Origin: Desulfarculaceae bacterium
GTDB lineage: Bacteria; Desulfobacterota; Desulfobacteria; Desulfobacterales; Desulfobacteraceae
Direction of reading: 5' to 3'
Length of the DNA stretch: 15,779 bases
Assembly: GCA_021737205.1 (NCBI GenBank)
Contig: JAIPEK010000020.1
Coordinates: forward strand, 1 to 15,779
The position numbers and the translations under genes are program-made. Below the pieces are notes generated by a model. That model was not told the DNA's origin, did no database searches, and saw nothing but the letters and a program-made list of their open reading frames with translations. Below are positions 7,834 to 14,235 of this stretch, piece by piece (positions within the stretch are counted from its first letter, which is position 1; each line of letters begins with the position of its first letter).

Positions 7834-8016
7834 ATGAAAGTCCGTGCCATGTTCCCGGCATCAGCCGAACCGGTATAACCTTCCACTCATTCTCCCAGCC
7901 CGTCCTGGGCTGCTCCGAGGGCAAATGTCGGAACCGGTCACATCGTGTGCCCGGTAACCGACCGACATTTGAATCCGTTCCAGGTTATACCGGATCGGCT
8001 GCTGCCTCTGTGCCGG
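7834..8016 (-). repeat. Structured repeat element, copy 2 (inverted, downstream of RND operon)
   Basis: On the minus strand this matches copy 1 at 3167-3382 along nearly its whole length, lacking about 24 bp near hairpin 2 and losing similarity just beyond 8016. Outer arms 7858-7881 and 7982-8005 pair over 24 positions with two mismatches. Hairpin 1 is AAATGTCGG (7923-7931) with CCGACATTT (7962-7970). Relative to copy 1 this is a double, pair-preserving change (C:G to T:A), and a G.U in the outer stem of copy 1 is G:C here. The fold therefore seems to have been kept while the sequence drifted. With copy 1 it brackets the efflux operon in inverted orientation. Confidence 0.8.
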
Positions 8017-8226
8017 GAGCATCCAACATCCGATCTATCCCCTCCCCCGGATATTTATATGAAGGAACAAGAGTTTTTACCACGAAGGTCATACTCTTCA
8101 TGAAGATTTTTCATCATTTATTTTGTGAGTCAGGACATGATCGGCATATGAAAGTTTTGGGATCCCGTCAGACGGTTCATGGGCAGAGTATTTGAGTAGA
8201 AGGCGCTTCAAGCCGGTTGGGTCCCA

Positions 8227-8366
8227 TGTACATGGAGGACCGGAGGGGGTAAAATTTCGCCTTATGCCGGGTGTGAAGAACCGCAGGCTGTGTGAGGACC
8301 GACCGGACCGCAGTTCCTGCGGTTTAACCCGGTATAAGGCGAAATTCCCCCGAAGGTCCGGGTACA
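8227..8366. repeat. Second type of palindromic element (about 140 bp)
   Basis: Arms 8253-8272 and 8327-8346 pair over 20 positions with a single G.U. GGGGG (8245-8249) pairs with CCCCC (8347-8351), GGACC (8237-8241) with GGTCC (8355-8359), and TGTAC (8227-8231) with GTACA (8362-8366). An inner stem AACCGCAGG (8279-8287) / CCTGCGGTT (8316-8324) closes a 28-nt loop rich in GGACC/CCGG words. It shares the word CCGGTATAA with the arms of the other element but is otherwise different. It lies between convergent genes and may be a terminator-like, REP-like or MITE-like element. Confidence 0.7.
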
Positions 8367-8457
8367 GGGGAGCAAAACGGGATGAAGGGCCGGGGTGATA
8401 CTCCCGGGGCTGGTATGGTGGTTTGCCGGGTGTTATTTGCTGCAGATGCCGGGCGGG

Positions 8458-9720
8458 TCAAAGATTACCGGAAAGGTCCAGGATGTTTCGATTGATGCCG
8501 ATGTTGAGATCCGGGTGGAAAAGTTCGTGGGGGCCGTTTTCAAACGGCAGGAAGATCAGTTCCAGGTCCGTGGGTTTGACTTCTGCGCAGGACAGGGCCG
8601 GCAGATAATCGCGGGTCGGTTTGAGCAAAGAGGCAAGGGTGACCCGGATGCTTTCCACGGCCTCGGCTCCCGGCAGTGTCACCGGGTGGATTTCCCGGCT
8701 GTGCAGTGAGTTTTCCGTTTCAGAATCGAGCTGGGCCAGAAGGAGCTGGGTGGAAAGCCGCAGGAACACCTTCGGCCGGATCTTGAAGGCCGGGGCCCAG
8801 AAATGAAGTTCCCTGTTTTTCATCTCCGGCCGGGCCATCATGGGCAGGTTGCATGCATTGACAAGGTCGGCATGGGAGGAGAGAGCCAATCCGGAAACAT
8901 CCGCCCGGATCCGCCAGAAGGGCAGATATACCCCATCCGGATCCCGCGGACCGAAAACGCGGAACCGGATTTTCGCAAGCCGTTTGCCATGGGCCCGCCA
9001 CAGGGTGTTGCAGTTTCTGCAGACCAGCGCCAGGGAGTCGGCACGGCCCTGAAGATCCCAACCGCAGGAAGGACATATCCCGGGTATGAAAACCGTTTCC
9101 TTTTCCGGCCGGCAGGCCTCGTGCCGGTCGGCGGAGAAATCCTCCGGCACATGACAGTCCAGGGGCTTGTCCAGAACCGCATCGATCAGGCGGTTTGAAC
9201 TCACGTAAAACGGTGCGTAAATCAGGCTTGTCATCTCCCCGATATCTTCGGTGAACATCGGCTTTGCAGATTGCTTTCCCCGTTTGAACCGCCTGTCGAG
9301 ATTTTGAATCGATTCTTTAAAAGAAACCGGTGTAAGGAAGGTGCCCCGGGTTTCCGGACGGATCAGTTTCAAGGGCAGCGCCTGGGAACGGAATCCCAGG
9401 GAGGCGGGCACATGTTCGATTGAATCGTTGACAGCGCATTGGCTGATATCCATGAAGCGGCTGTCGACCCCGGAGGCTGAACAGAAATACCGCACCCCCT
9501 TGAACCGCCAGTAGGGAAGGTAGATGAAATCCGTGTCCCCGGGCACACTTTCCCCGGGCGAAAGCATGTACCGGAAAACCCCTTTGTGGGAAATGCAGGA
9601 GCGAACCCTGCAGAAGTCACAAACGAAAAACAGGGTCTCTTCTCCCAGGTTGACCGGTGCCCCGCACTGGGGGCATTGATGTTCAACCCGGTAACTGATG
9701 CTTCTCTCCGCAGCGGTCAC
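8458..9720 (-). CDS. Unknown-function protein with two duplicated zinc-ribbon modules
   Basis: About 420 residues. No ATG is available before the first metal site; the open frame extends further upstream but there it is an out-of-phase reading of the SPFH gene. GTG at 9720, with GGAAG about 9 bases upstream, is the best start and gives a 38-bp overlap with that gene. Zinc ribbon 1 is C16-P-Q-C19-G with C34-D-F-C37; zinc ribbon 2 is C216-P-S-C219-G with C234-R-N-C237, identical spacing and exactly 200 residues apart. Each is followed by a matching YLPYWRFKG (67-75) or YLPFWRIRA (265-273), then by similar [LF]x3[AP]LKLIRP/AFKIRP segments, so the protein is an internal duplication. No signal peptide or membrane helix is evident. 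Coupling to the SPFH gene suggests a joint role; by analogy with zinc-ribbon partners of Bacillus YdjI it may act at the membrane surface, but that is inference. Confidence 0.75.
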   Translation of the reverse strand: MTAAERSISYRVEHQCPQCGAPVNLGEETLFFVCDFCRVRSCISHKGVFRYMLSPGESVPGDTDFIYLPYWRFKGVRYFCSASGVDSRFMDISQCAVNDSIEHVPASLGFRSQALPLKLIRPETRGTFLTPVSFKESIQNLDRRFKRGKQSAKPMFTEDIGEMTSLIYAPFYVSSNRLIDAVLDKPLDCHVPEDFSADRHEACRPEKETVFIPGICPSCGWDLQGRADSLALVCRNCNTLWRAHGKRLAKIRFRVFGPRDPDGVYLPFWRIRADVSGLALSSHADLVNACNLPMMARPEMKNRELHFWAPAFKIRPKVFLRLSTQLLLAQLDSETENSLHSREIHPVTLPGAEAVESIRVTLASLLKPTRDYLPALSCAEVKPTDLELIFLPFENGPHELFHPDLNIGINRNILDLSGNL

Positions 9721-10840
9721 AGAAAACCGCTTCCGGAAGGTTTTCCGCCCCGCAGGCGGCGCAGAACTTTTTCTCCGTCTTCTCGGCCGTGGCCTTGCCG
9801 CACCTGGGACAGAAATTGGCGCCCGGGGTGATGTTTTTCCCGCAGTGTTCGCATTTTTCAAAAATGACCTGCTGGTGTCCGCACTGGGGGCAGAACCGGG
9901 CATCCGTCGGGATGGTGTTTCCGCATTCCGCGCAGGGGGCTGTCCCGCCGGCCTGCTCTCCGCCGGCTCCCTGAGGTTCCTGCTGCCCGGAAAACTGGCC
10001 GGCGAACATGCCCGGCAGCATGACCCCCATGCCCATGCCGATCCCGGCCTCGGCTCCTGCACCCCCGCCGTCGTTTTCCGACATCTTTTCCACGGCCATG
10101 GCCGCTTTCATCTTCATCAGCTTGTTCATGTCGTCGAATACACCCATGCGGCTTTTGTCGTCAATGGCCTGCTGGACTTCGGGCGGCGGGGTGATCGAGT
10201 TGATGTACAGGGTGGTCAGGGAGAGGCCGAACCGGCTGAAATCTTCTTTCAACCTTTCGGCAAGCCCGTCCGCCAGTTCATCGTACCTGGACGGCAGTTC
10301 GAATATGGAGCTGAACCGTTCGCCGATATAGTCGTTGAACCGGGAGACCACCACCCGGTTGAGGTAGTCACTGATTTCTTCGGTGGTGTAAACGCCTTTG
10401 GTTCCCACCAGCCGGTTGATGAACAGCACCGGCTGGACGATCCGGAGGTTGAACATCCCGAAGGCCCTGAGCCGGACAAGGCCCAGGTCGTCGTCCCGGA
10501 AGGCCACCGGATCCCGGGTGCCCCATTTGAGGTTGGTAAAGGTTTTCAGGTTGGTGATATACACTTCCGCCCGCAACGGACTTTCAAATCCCCACGGAAG
10601 ACTTGCCACTTTTGTGAGGATCGGGATATTGGCGGTTTTCAGCGTATGGCGGCCCGGGCCGAACGCGCCCACCGCCTTTCCCTTGTAGAAAAACACAGCG
10701 GCCTGACTCTCCCTGACCGTGAGCTGGGCCCCCCATTTGATATCCCCGGACCCCTTTTCAGGAAGCCGGTGGACGAATTCTTCGCCGGTATCGTCAAACC
10801 CTTCGATCTGTTCAAGGAACACTGCATTGTCCGCTCCCAT
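9683..10840 (-). CDS. SPFH-domain protein with three C-terminal zinc ribbons (YdjI/'virion core'-like)
   Basis: 385 residues; ATG at 10840 with GGAGG eight bases upstream. Residues 1-250 are an SPFH (stomatin/prohibitin/flotillin) domain of the YdjI type: GSGDIKWGAQLTVRESQAAV, FGPGRHTLKTANIPIL, SLPWGFESPLRAEVYI, LKWGTRDPVAFRD, LVRLRAFGMFNLRI and VYTTEEISDYL are all signature blocks. A helical stretch (about 215-255) leads into a Gly/Met-rich linker. Three CxxC...CxxC ribbons follow at about 303-321, 330-345 and 360-375. There is no N-terminal transmembrane helix, so membrane contact would be peripheral. In Bacillus the related protein works with zinc-ribbon membrane partners and PspA in envelope stress; no PspA is seen here. 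A possible promoter TTGACT-17-TAGTTT overlaps the end of the preceding gene, only 57 bp away, so it may be both co-transcribed and independently expressed. Confidence 0.9.
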   Translation of the reverse strand: MGADNAVFLEQIEGFDDTGEEFVHRLPEKGSGDIKWGAQLTVRESQAAVFFYKGKAVGAFGPGRHTLKTANIPILTKVASLPWGFESPLRAEVYITNLKTFTNLKWGTRDPVAFRDDDLGLVRLRAFGMFNLRIVQPVLFINRLVGTKGVYTTEEISDYLNRVVVSRFNDYIGERFSSIFELPSRYDELADGLAERLKEDFSRFGLSLTTLYINSITPPPEVQQAIDDKSRMGVFDDMNKLMKMKAAMAVEKMSENDGGGAGAEAGIGMGMGVMLPGMFAGQFSGQQEPQGAGGEQAGGTAPCAECGNTIPTDARFCPQCGHQQVIFEKCEHCGKNITPGANFCPRCGKATAEKTEKKFCAACGAENLPEAVFCDRCGEKHQLPG

Positions 10841-10897
10841 AACTCTTCCCTCCGCTATTGATATAAGGTTCCCTTAAAACTACCCCAACCGATCGGG

Positions 10898-11599
10898 TCA
10901 GTCAATGTTTGAAATCTCTTTTAAAAGGGGCGCAATCCGTGTTCTGTGTTCCGGCGGTACCAGAAGGGCCGGGATTTTCCGATTTTTGAGTACCCTCTCT
11001 TTTATCCGGGGGAACTGCGATCGGATCGAATCGAAAGAGGGTTCCGTCTTTTTATACTCTTTACAGACCCTCTCTGTGGAAAAAACGGACAGGACATCGG
11101 AGAGATTGCCAAAGACGCCGCCCTGATCGATATGCTCGATATACTGGAGAAGTGCATTGTTCACCGTCAGGGCAAGCGGTGGTATCCGGGCGTATCCGGT
11201 CTCCCTGCAGGGAGATTCGGAGATAAGGCTGCGGCATCCGAACGGCCTTGCCCGGTACACCGGACACAGTTCTTCCGCCAGAAGCGGGCAGGTTCCCCAG
11301 TACGGATCGTTTTCCTCTTGAGGGGCTTCTTGTCCATTGATGCACAGCTCGGCGAACCGGTTGGTGGTGGTCTGCGGAACAAACCGTTTTTCGGGAAAAT
11401 GCCGGTCCAGTTTCTCAAAAAGCCCCATTTGCACGTCCTTTTCAAGGGTTTCCAGCAGATATACCGCCTCCAGACCGGTAAGGGTCACGTTGCAGGTGCA
11501 ACAAAAGCTGCAGCCCTTGACACAGGAAAGGTCCAGGTCGGCTGTAAATGCTTCATACACGTCATATATTTTTTCCAAAGCCCGAATTTTCGATTCCAT
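10898..11599 (-). CDS. YkgJ family cysteine-cluster protein
   Basis: 233 residues from the ATG at 11599, chosen over an in-frame TTG two codons upstream because GAGG lies seven bases before the ATG. Near residue 26 a C-VKG-CSFCCTC cluster appears, followed by NVTLTGLEA, a central CINGQ, CPLL, and CPVYRARPFGCR, then SESPC. This is the YkgJ/UPF0153 (Zn- or Fe-S-binding CxxxCxxCC) pattern with the conserved RPxxCR. Molecular function in the family is not settled; a metal-binding fold is well supported. The C-terminal 60 residues (KKTEPSFDSIRSQFPRIKERV and on) are basic and without motif. It is the first gene of a minus-strand row with the SPFH and zinc-ribbon genes, so three metal-binding cysteine proteins are adjacent. 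A candidate promoter is at 11643-11671. Confidence 0.85.
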   Translation of the reverse strand: MESKIRALEKIYDVYEAFTADLDLSCVKGCSFCCTCNVTLTGLEAVYLLETLEKDVQMGLFEKLDRHFPEKRFVPQTTTNRFAELCINGQEAPQEENDPYWGTCPLLAEELCPVYRARPFGCRSLISESPCRETGYARIPPLALTVNNALLQYIEHIDQGGVFGNLSDVLSVFSTERVCKEYKKTEPSFDSIRSQFPRIKERVLKNRKIPALLVPPEHRTRIAPLLKEISNID

Positions 11600-11642
11600 T
11601 GACAATCCTCTTTTCGGTTTCCGTCAATTTTGCCGCAAGGTT

Positions 11643-11671
11643 CATGTATCCCATATTTTGCGATTCGTCAA
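11643..11671 (-). promoter_or_regulatory. Candidate promoter for the YkgJ/SPFH/zinc-ribbon gene row
   Basis: Minus strand TTGACG (11666-11671), 17 bp, TACATG (11643-11648, four of six). It lies about 45 bp upstream of the YkgJ start and back-to-back with the plus-strand promoter at 11701-11729. Confidence 0.35.
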
Positions 11672-11700
11672 ATATTGTTCCTGAAAACGCCGTTTCATGA

Positions 11701-11729
11701 TTGACAAGTTCAACCCGGTTGACTATTAC
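11701..11729 (+). promoter_or_regulatory. Candidate promoter with an operator dyad in its spacer
   Basis: Plus strand TTGACA (11701-11706), 17 bp, TATTAC (11724-11729, four of six). Within the spacer is the perfect dyad TCAACC-C-GGTTGA (11710-11722 including flanking T/A context), where a bound dimer would block RNA polymerase. It would drive the exported-protein gene at 11892 with a leader of about 155 nt, and it sits between divergent genes so could also influence the YkgJ row. Confidence 0.45.
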
Positions 11730-11891
11730 AATGACATGTAGCATCCATATCAGCGACAGCGATCGCAACCGTTGAAATTCCAGGCGATCAGGCGTGAGCG
11801 GAACAGGTATCTGATCGATCTTCTTCCTGCCCGCATGTGCTGAAGCGGCAATGTCGTATGGTCAATATCAATCAATAGATCTGGAGGTTGT

Positions 11892-12464
11892 ATGAGACGA
11901 TTTTTCATGGTGTGTGTGTCCGTGATGTTTGCAGTATTGTTGTGTGCTCCCGTTCATGCCGGAGACCAGGCGCCTATTGATAAAGGCGAGCTGGACCGGT
12001 TCCTGGCTGATCTGCCGGAAACTCCCGGACTGACCGCCGGGGGTATGGAGAAAATGAATGCGGTGAAACAGGGGAAAACACCGGATATGGAATTCATGAA
12101 GCAGGGCATGGAAGCCTCGAATTCGGCCATTGAAAAGAAAGGATGGGACACTGACCGGTTTTACTATGTGTTCGGCCATGTAATGATGGTAACGGCCATG
12201 GAAAATATAGACCGGCTCACCGAGCAGGTGGCGCCGCAGATGGCCGAGGCCATGAAGGCCATAAAGGACAATCCGAATATATCTCAGGCGCAGAAAAAGC
12301 AGATGCTCCAGCAGATGGACCAGGGAATGATGGGTGCCAACGCCGACCTCAAGGACATGAGGGCAAGGGTTAAGAAGGAGGTCCCGGACTCGGAAAAGCG
12401 CCTGATCCTGTCGCGCTACAGCGAGATCTGTGAGGCAATCGGGATGCCGGAGAGTCCGGACTGA
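11892..12464 (+). CDS. Small exported protein of unknown function, Met-rich helical
   Basis: 190 residues; ATG at 11892 with GGAGG five bases upstream. A clear Sec signal peptide, MRRFF then a VCVSVMFAVLLCAPVHA core, is cut before GDQAPID, so the product is periplasmic or secreted. The mature part looks wholly alpha-helical and unusually rich in Met, Lys and Gln, with stretches such as FGHVMMVTAMENIDRL and KKQMLQQMDQGMMG, and it has no cysteine until C180 near the C-terminus. I do not recognise the family. The PETPGLTAGGMEKMNAV segment could be a surface loop. It is monocistronic, bounded by the divergent YkgJ row and the convergent sigma-54 regulator. Methionine richness would allow a metal-binding (copper) or helical-bundle chaperone role, but nothing decides this. 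Confidence 0.75.
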   Translation: MRRFFMVCVSVMFAVLLCAPVHAGDQAPIDKGELDRFLADLPETPGLTAGGMEKMNAVKQGKTPDMEFMKQGMEASNSAIEKKGWDTDRFYYVFGHVMMVTAMENIDRLTEQVAPQMAEAMKAIKDNPNISQAQKKQMLQQMDQGMMGANADLKDMRARVKKEVPDSEKRLILSRYSEICEAIGMPESPD

Positions 12465-12488
12465 TACAAGGTGAGGGCTCAGTTTTTT
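12460..12488 (+). terminator. Weak terminator candidate after the exported-protein gene
   Basis: ACTGA (12460-12464) can pair with TCAGT (12479-12483) across a 14-nt loop, followed by six T (12483-12488). The stem is only five base pairs and overlaps the stop of the convergent regulator, so this is marginal. Confidence 0.25.
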
Positions 12489-13996
12489 GAAATTTTCCGA
12501 AGGCCCAGCCGCCGCATGCGGGAGACGAACGTGGACCGGTTCACATCCGCGTCTTCCGCGGCCCGGGTGATGTTCCAGCTGTTGTTTTCAAGGAGCGTCT
12601 CCGTGTAGATTTTTTCCATCTCCTGCCACGTATAGGCGGTAAAGTCCACACCGGCCGATCCGCCTGCATTGGCATCTCCCCCGTTTTGCGCACCCCCGGG
12701 TTTCCGTGTCCGGATCTGTTCGGGTACGTCTTCGGGTTCAATGGTATCCCGGTCCACGGTGACCATGAGATACTTGATCAGGTTTTCAAGCTCCCGGATG
12801 TTGCCGGGCCATGAATGGGCTGTTATAAAACGCATGGCCAGGGGGGAGACCCGCTTTTCTTCCAGGGCGTTGTTTGCGGCCTCTCTTCTGATGAAGTGTT
12901 TTACAAGGAGCGGGATGTCTGCTTTGCGTTCTCTCAAAGGCGGCAGGTGGACCGGCAGAACCGAAAGCCGGTAAAAAAGATCCTGCCGGAAGGTGTTCTC
13001 GGCGATCATTTGTTTGATGTCCTTGTTGGTGGCGGAAATGATCCGGACATCCACATATCTCACCTCGGTTTCCCCCAGAGGCTTGATTTCGTTCTTCTGC
13101 AGGACCCGCAGAATACCGGCCTGGATATTGACGGGCATGTCCCCGATTTCATCCAGGAAAACCGTTCCCCCGTCCGCCGCTTCAAAAAGTCCTTTTTTGT
13201 CCCGGTTCGCCCCTGAAAAAGCGCCTTTCTTGTAGCCGAACAGTTCACTTTCAAGGAGCGTTTCAGGGATGGCGCTGCAGTTCTGGACCATGAACGGCTT
13301 GTCTTTGCGAATGCTCATGCGGTGGATCTGTTCGGCCACAAGCTCTTTGCCGGTGCCGCTTTCCCCGGTAATCAGAACGTGGAAATCCGTGGGTGCATAG
13401 CTTTTCACAAGCTCGAGGCTTTCCCGGAGCGCTTCACTGTTGCCGATCATTCGGTTCTCGTGGCGTATCCGGGTCAGCGCGGACTCCAGTTTTTCGGACC
13501 GCTTTTTTTCCCTGCTGTATACAATGGCGTTGCCCAGAGCGATGGAACAGATATCCACAAGGTTCTGAATGTTTTCAAGATATTCTTTGTCAAGGTTCAG
13601 ACGGTTTTTTTCCGGCGTGGTGTCGATTATCTGGACGGCCCCGTACACTTTGTTTTCCTTCAGTAAAAGGGGAAAGCAGAGAATCAGGCTGCTTTTAACG
13701 GCAAAATCCTTTTCCACCTCCTTTCGGTGGCGGCTGTCGCTGGAAGTTTCGGCTATGGTCATCTCGCCGTTTTCAATGACCCATCCGACAATGCTCGACT
13801 GGTTTGTTTTGAGTTTGACGCCTTTGATCTGATCGCTTTCGGCCCCTTCCGCCTCGATACAGGTGTAATGGTCCTGCTGCCGGATCCAGATGGACCCTCT
13901 TTTTACATTCTGGATCTGTACAATGGCCTGCAGGAATTTTTTCTGAAGGGCTGCCGGGTCCAGTTCTTTGAGCAGTTCAAGTGTGGATGGATCCAT
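12479..13996 (-). CDS. Sigma-54-dependent transcriptional activator (GAF - AAA+ - Fis HTH)
   Basis: 505 residues; ATG at 13996 after AAGGA six bases upstream. A GAF sensor domain covers about 15-160 (GSIWIRQQDHYTCIEAEGAE, SSIVGWVIENGE, SLILCFPLLLKENKVYGAVQI). A short coiled linker leads to the AAA+ domain: Walker A GESGTGKE (211-218), the sigma-54 contact loop GAFSGA (258-263), Walker B GGTVFLDEIGD (276-286), sensor I SATNKD and FRQDLFYRLSVLPV, then SWPGNIREL (395-403). A Gly/Ala-rich linker (434-449) precedes a Fis-type helix-turn-helix (about 468-503). The loop has Ser where most family members have Thr (GAFTGA). The GAF domain suggests a small-molecule or redox signal. It lacks a receiver domain, so it is probably not controlled by a histidine kinase. 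Target genes are not obvious; no good -24/-12 site was found nearby. Confidence 0.93.
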   Translation of the reverse strand: MDPSTLELLKELDPAALQKKFLQAIVQIQNVKRGSIWIRQQDHYTCIEAEGAESDQIKGVKLKTNQSSIVGWVIENGEMTIAETSSDSRHRKEVEKDFAVKSSLILCFPLLLKENKVYGAVQIIDTTPEKNRLNLDKEYLENIQNLVDICSIALGNAIVYSREKKRSEKLESALTRIRHENRMIGNSEALRESLELVKSYAPTDFHVLITGESGTGKELVAEQIHRMSIRKDKPFMVQNCSAIPETLLESELFGYKKGAFSGANRDKKGLFEAADGGTVFLDEIGDMPVNIQAGILRVLQKNEIKPLGETEVRYVDVRIISATNKDIKQMIAENTFRQDLFYRLSVLPVHLPPLRERKADIPLLVKHFIRREAANNALEEKRVSPLAMRFITAHSWPGNIRELENLIKYLMVTVDRDTIEPEDVPEQIRTRKPGGAQNGGDANAGGSAGVDFTAYTWQEMEKIYTETLLENNSWNITRAAEDADVNRSTFVSRMRRLGLRKISKN

Positions 13997-14040
13997 GGAA
14001 GATCCTTTTCTTTTTTAATCGTTTAAATAAAATTATAATG

Positions 14041-14052
14041 TTGATATATCAA
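14041..14052. promoter_or_regulatory. Perfect 12-bp palindrome TTGATATATCAA between divergent genes
   Basis: TTGATATATCAA lies 45 bp upstream of the sigma-54 regulator start, immediately upstream (minus strand) of a TATAAT at about 14033-14038. This fits an operator for autoregulation or for control of the divergent zinc-ribbon/PilZ-like gene. The 13997-14235 gap is AT-rich and holds no gene. Confidence 0.35.
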
Positions 14053-14153
14053 TAGCTATGATCAAATGGCAATATCCGGGTTTTTATTTCCTTCTTTTTC
14101 TTTTTAATCAAAAACAGAATACACAATTATTTCAATGCTATCAACACAAATAT

Positions 14154-14182
14154 TTTACAAAAACAAAACCGGCATGAATATT
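14154..14182 (+). promoter_or_regulatory. Candidate promoter for the zinc-ribbon/PilZ-like gene
   Basis: TTTACA (14154-14159), 17 bp, AATATT (14177-14182, four of six). A perfect TATAAT also occurs at 14191-14196 but without a recognisable -35. The gene start is about 50 bp downstream. Confidence 0.35.
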
Positions 14183-14235
14183 GAAATGATTATAATTAAA
14201 CCCAGAGGGTGCCACGGAAGCAAGGAGGAAACAAA

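Larger units (their letters stand above)
7766..8457. other. Gene-free convergent gap holding two palindromic elements
   Basis: 692 bp between the convergent RND operon and zinc-ribbon gene. It contains the inverted repeat copy (7834-8016) and the 140-bp palindrome (8227-8366). Between them are a 12-bp palindrome TCTTCATGAAGA followed by TTTTT (about 8096-8112) and a TATGAAAG word (8147-8154) that matches the tip of the upstream element. Open frames here have no ribosome sites and simply read through the palindromes. No classical GC-hairpin/T-tract terminator is convincing. Confidence 0.6.

Noticed and set aside
8147..8175. TATGAAAG followed by ATCCCGTCAGACGG, resembling the left tip of the structured element
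   Set aside because: Only the tip is similar and the rest of the element is absent; too short to call a third copy, though it could be a remnant.
7947..8398. Two small plus-strand frames in the convergent gap
   Set aside because: They cross the palindromic elements and lack ribosome sites and recognisable sequence.
9721..10062. N-terminal extension of the duplicated zinc-ribbon protein to 10062
   Set aside because: This part is an out-of-frame reading of the SPFH gene's linker and zinc ribbons, with Arg/Pro-rich nonsense composition.
9698..10861. Long plus-strand open frame (387 codons) opposite the SPFH gene
   Set aside because: It mirrors the minus-strand gene, has no ribosome site and no family-like motifs; the SPFH/zinc-ribbon reading is unambiguous.
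11562..11768. 68-codon minus-strand frame upstream of the YkgJ gene
   Set aside because: Overlaps the start of the YkgJ gene in another frame and covers the divergent promoter region; no supporting ribosome site or motif.
14195..14216. Minus-strand TGGCAC-like -24 box upstream of the sigma-54 activator
   Set aside because: The -12 position reads GT rather than GC and the distance to the gene is over 200 bp.
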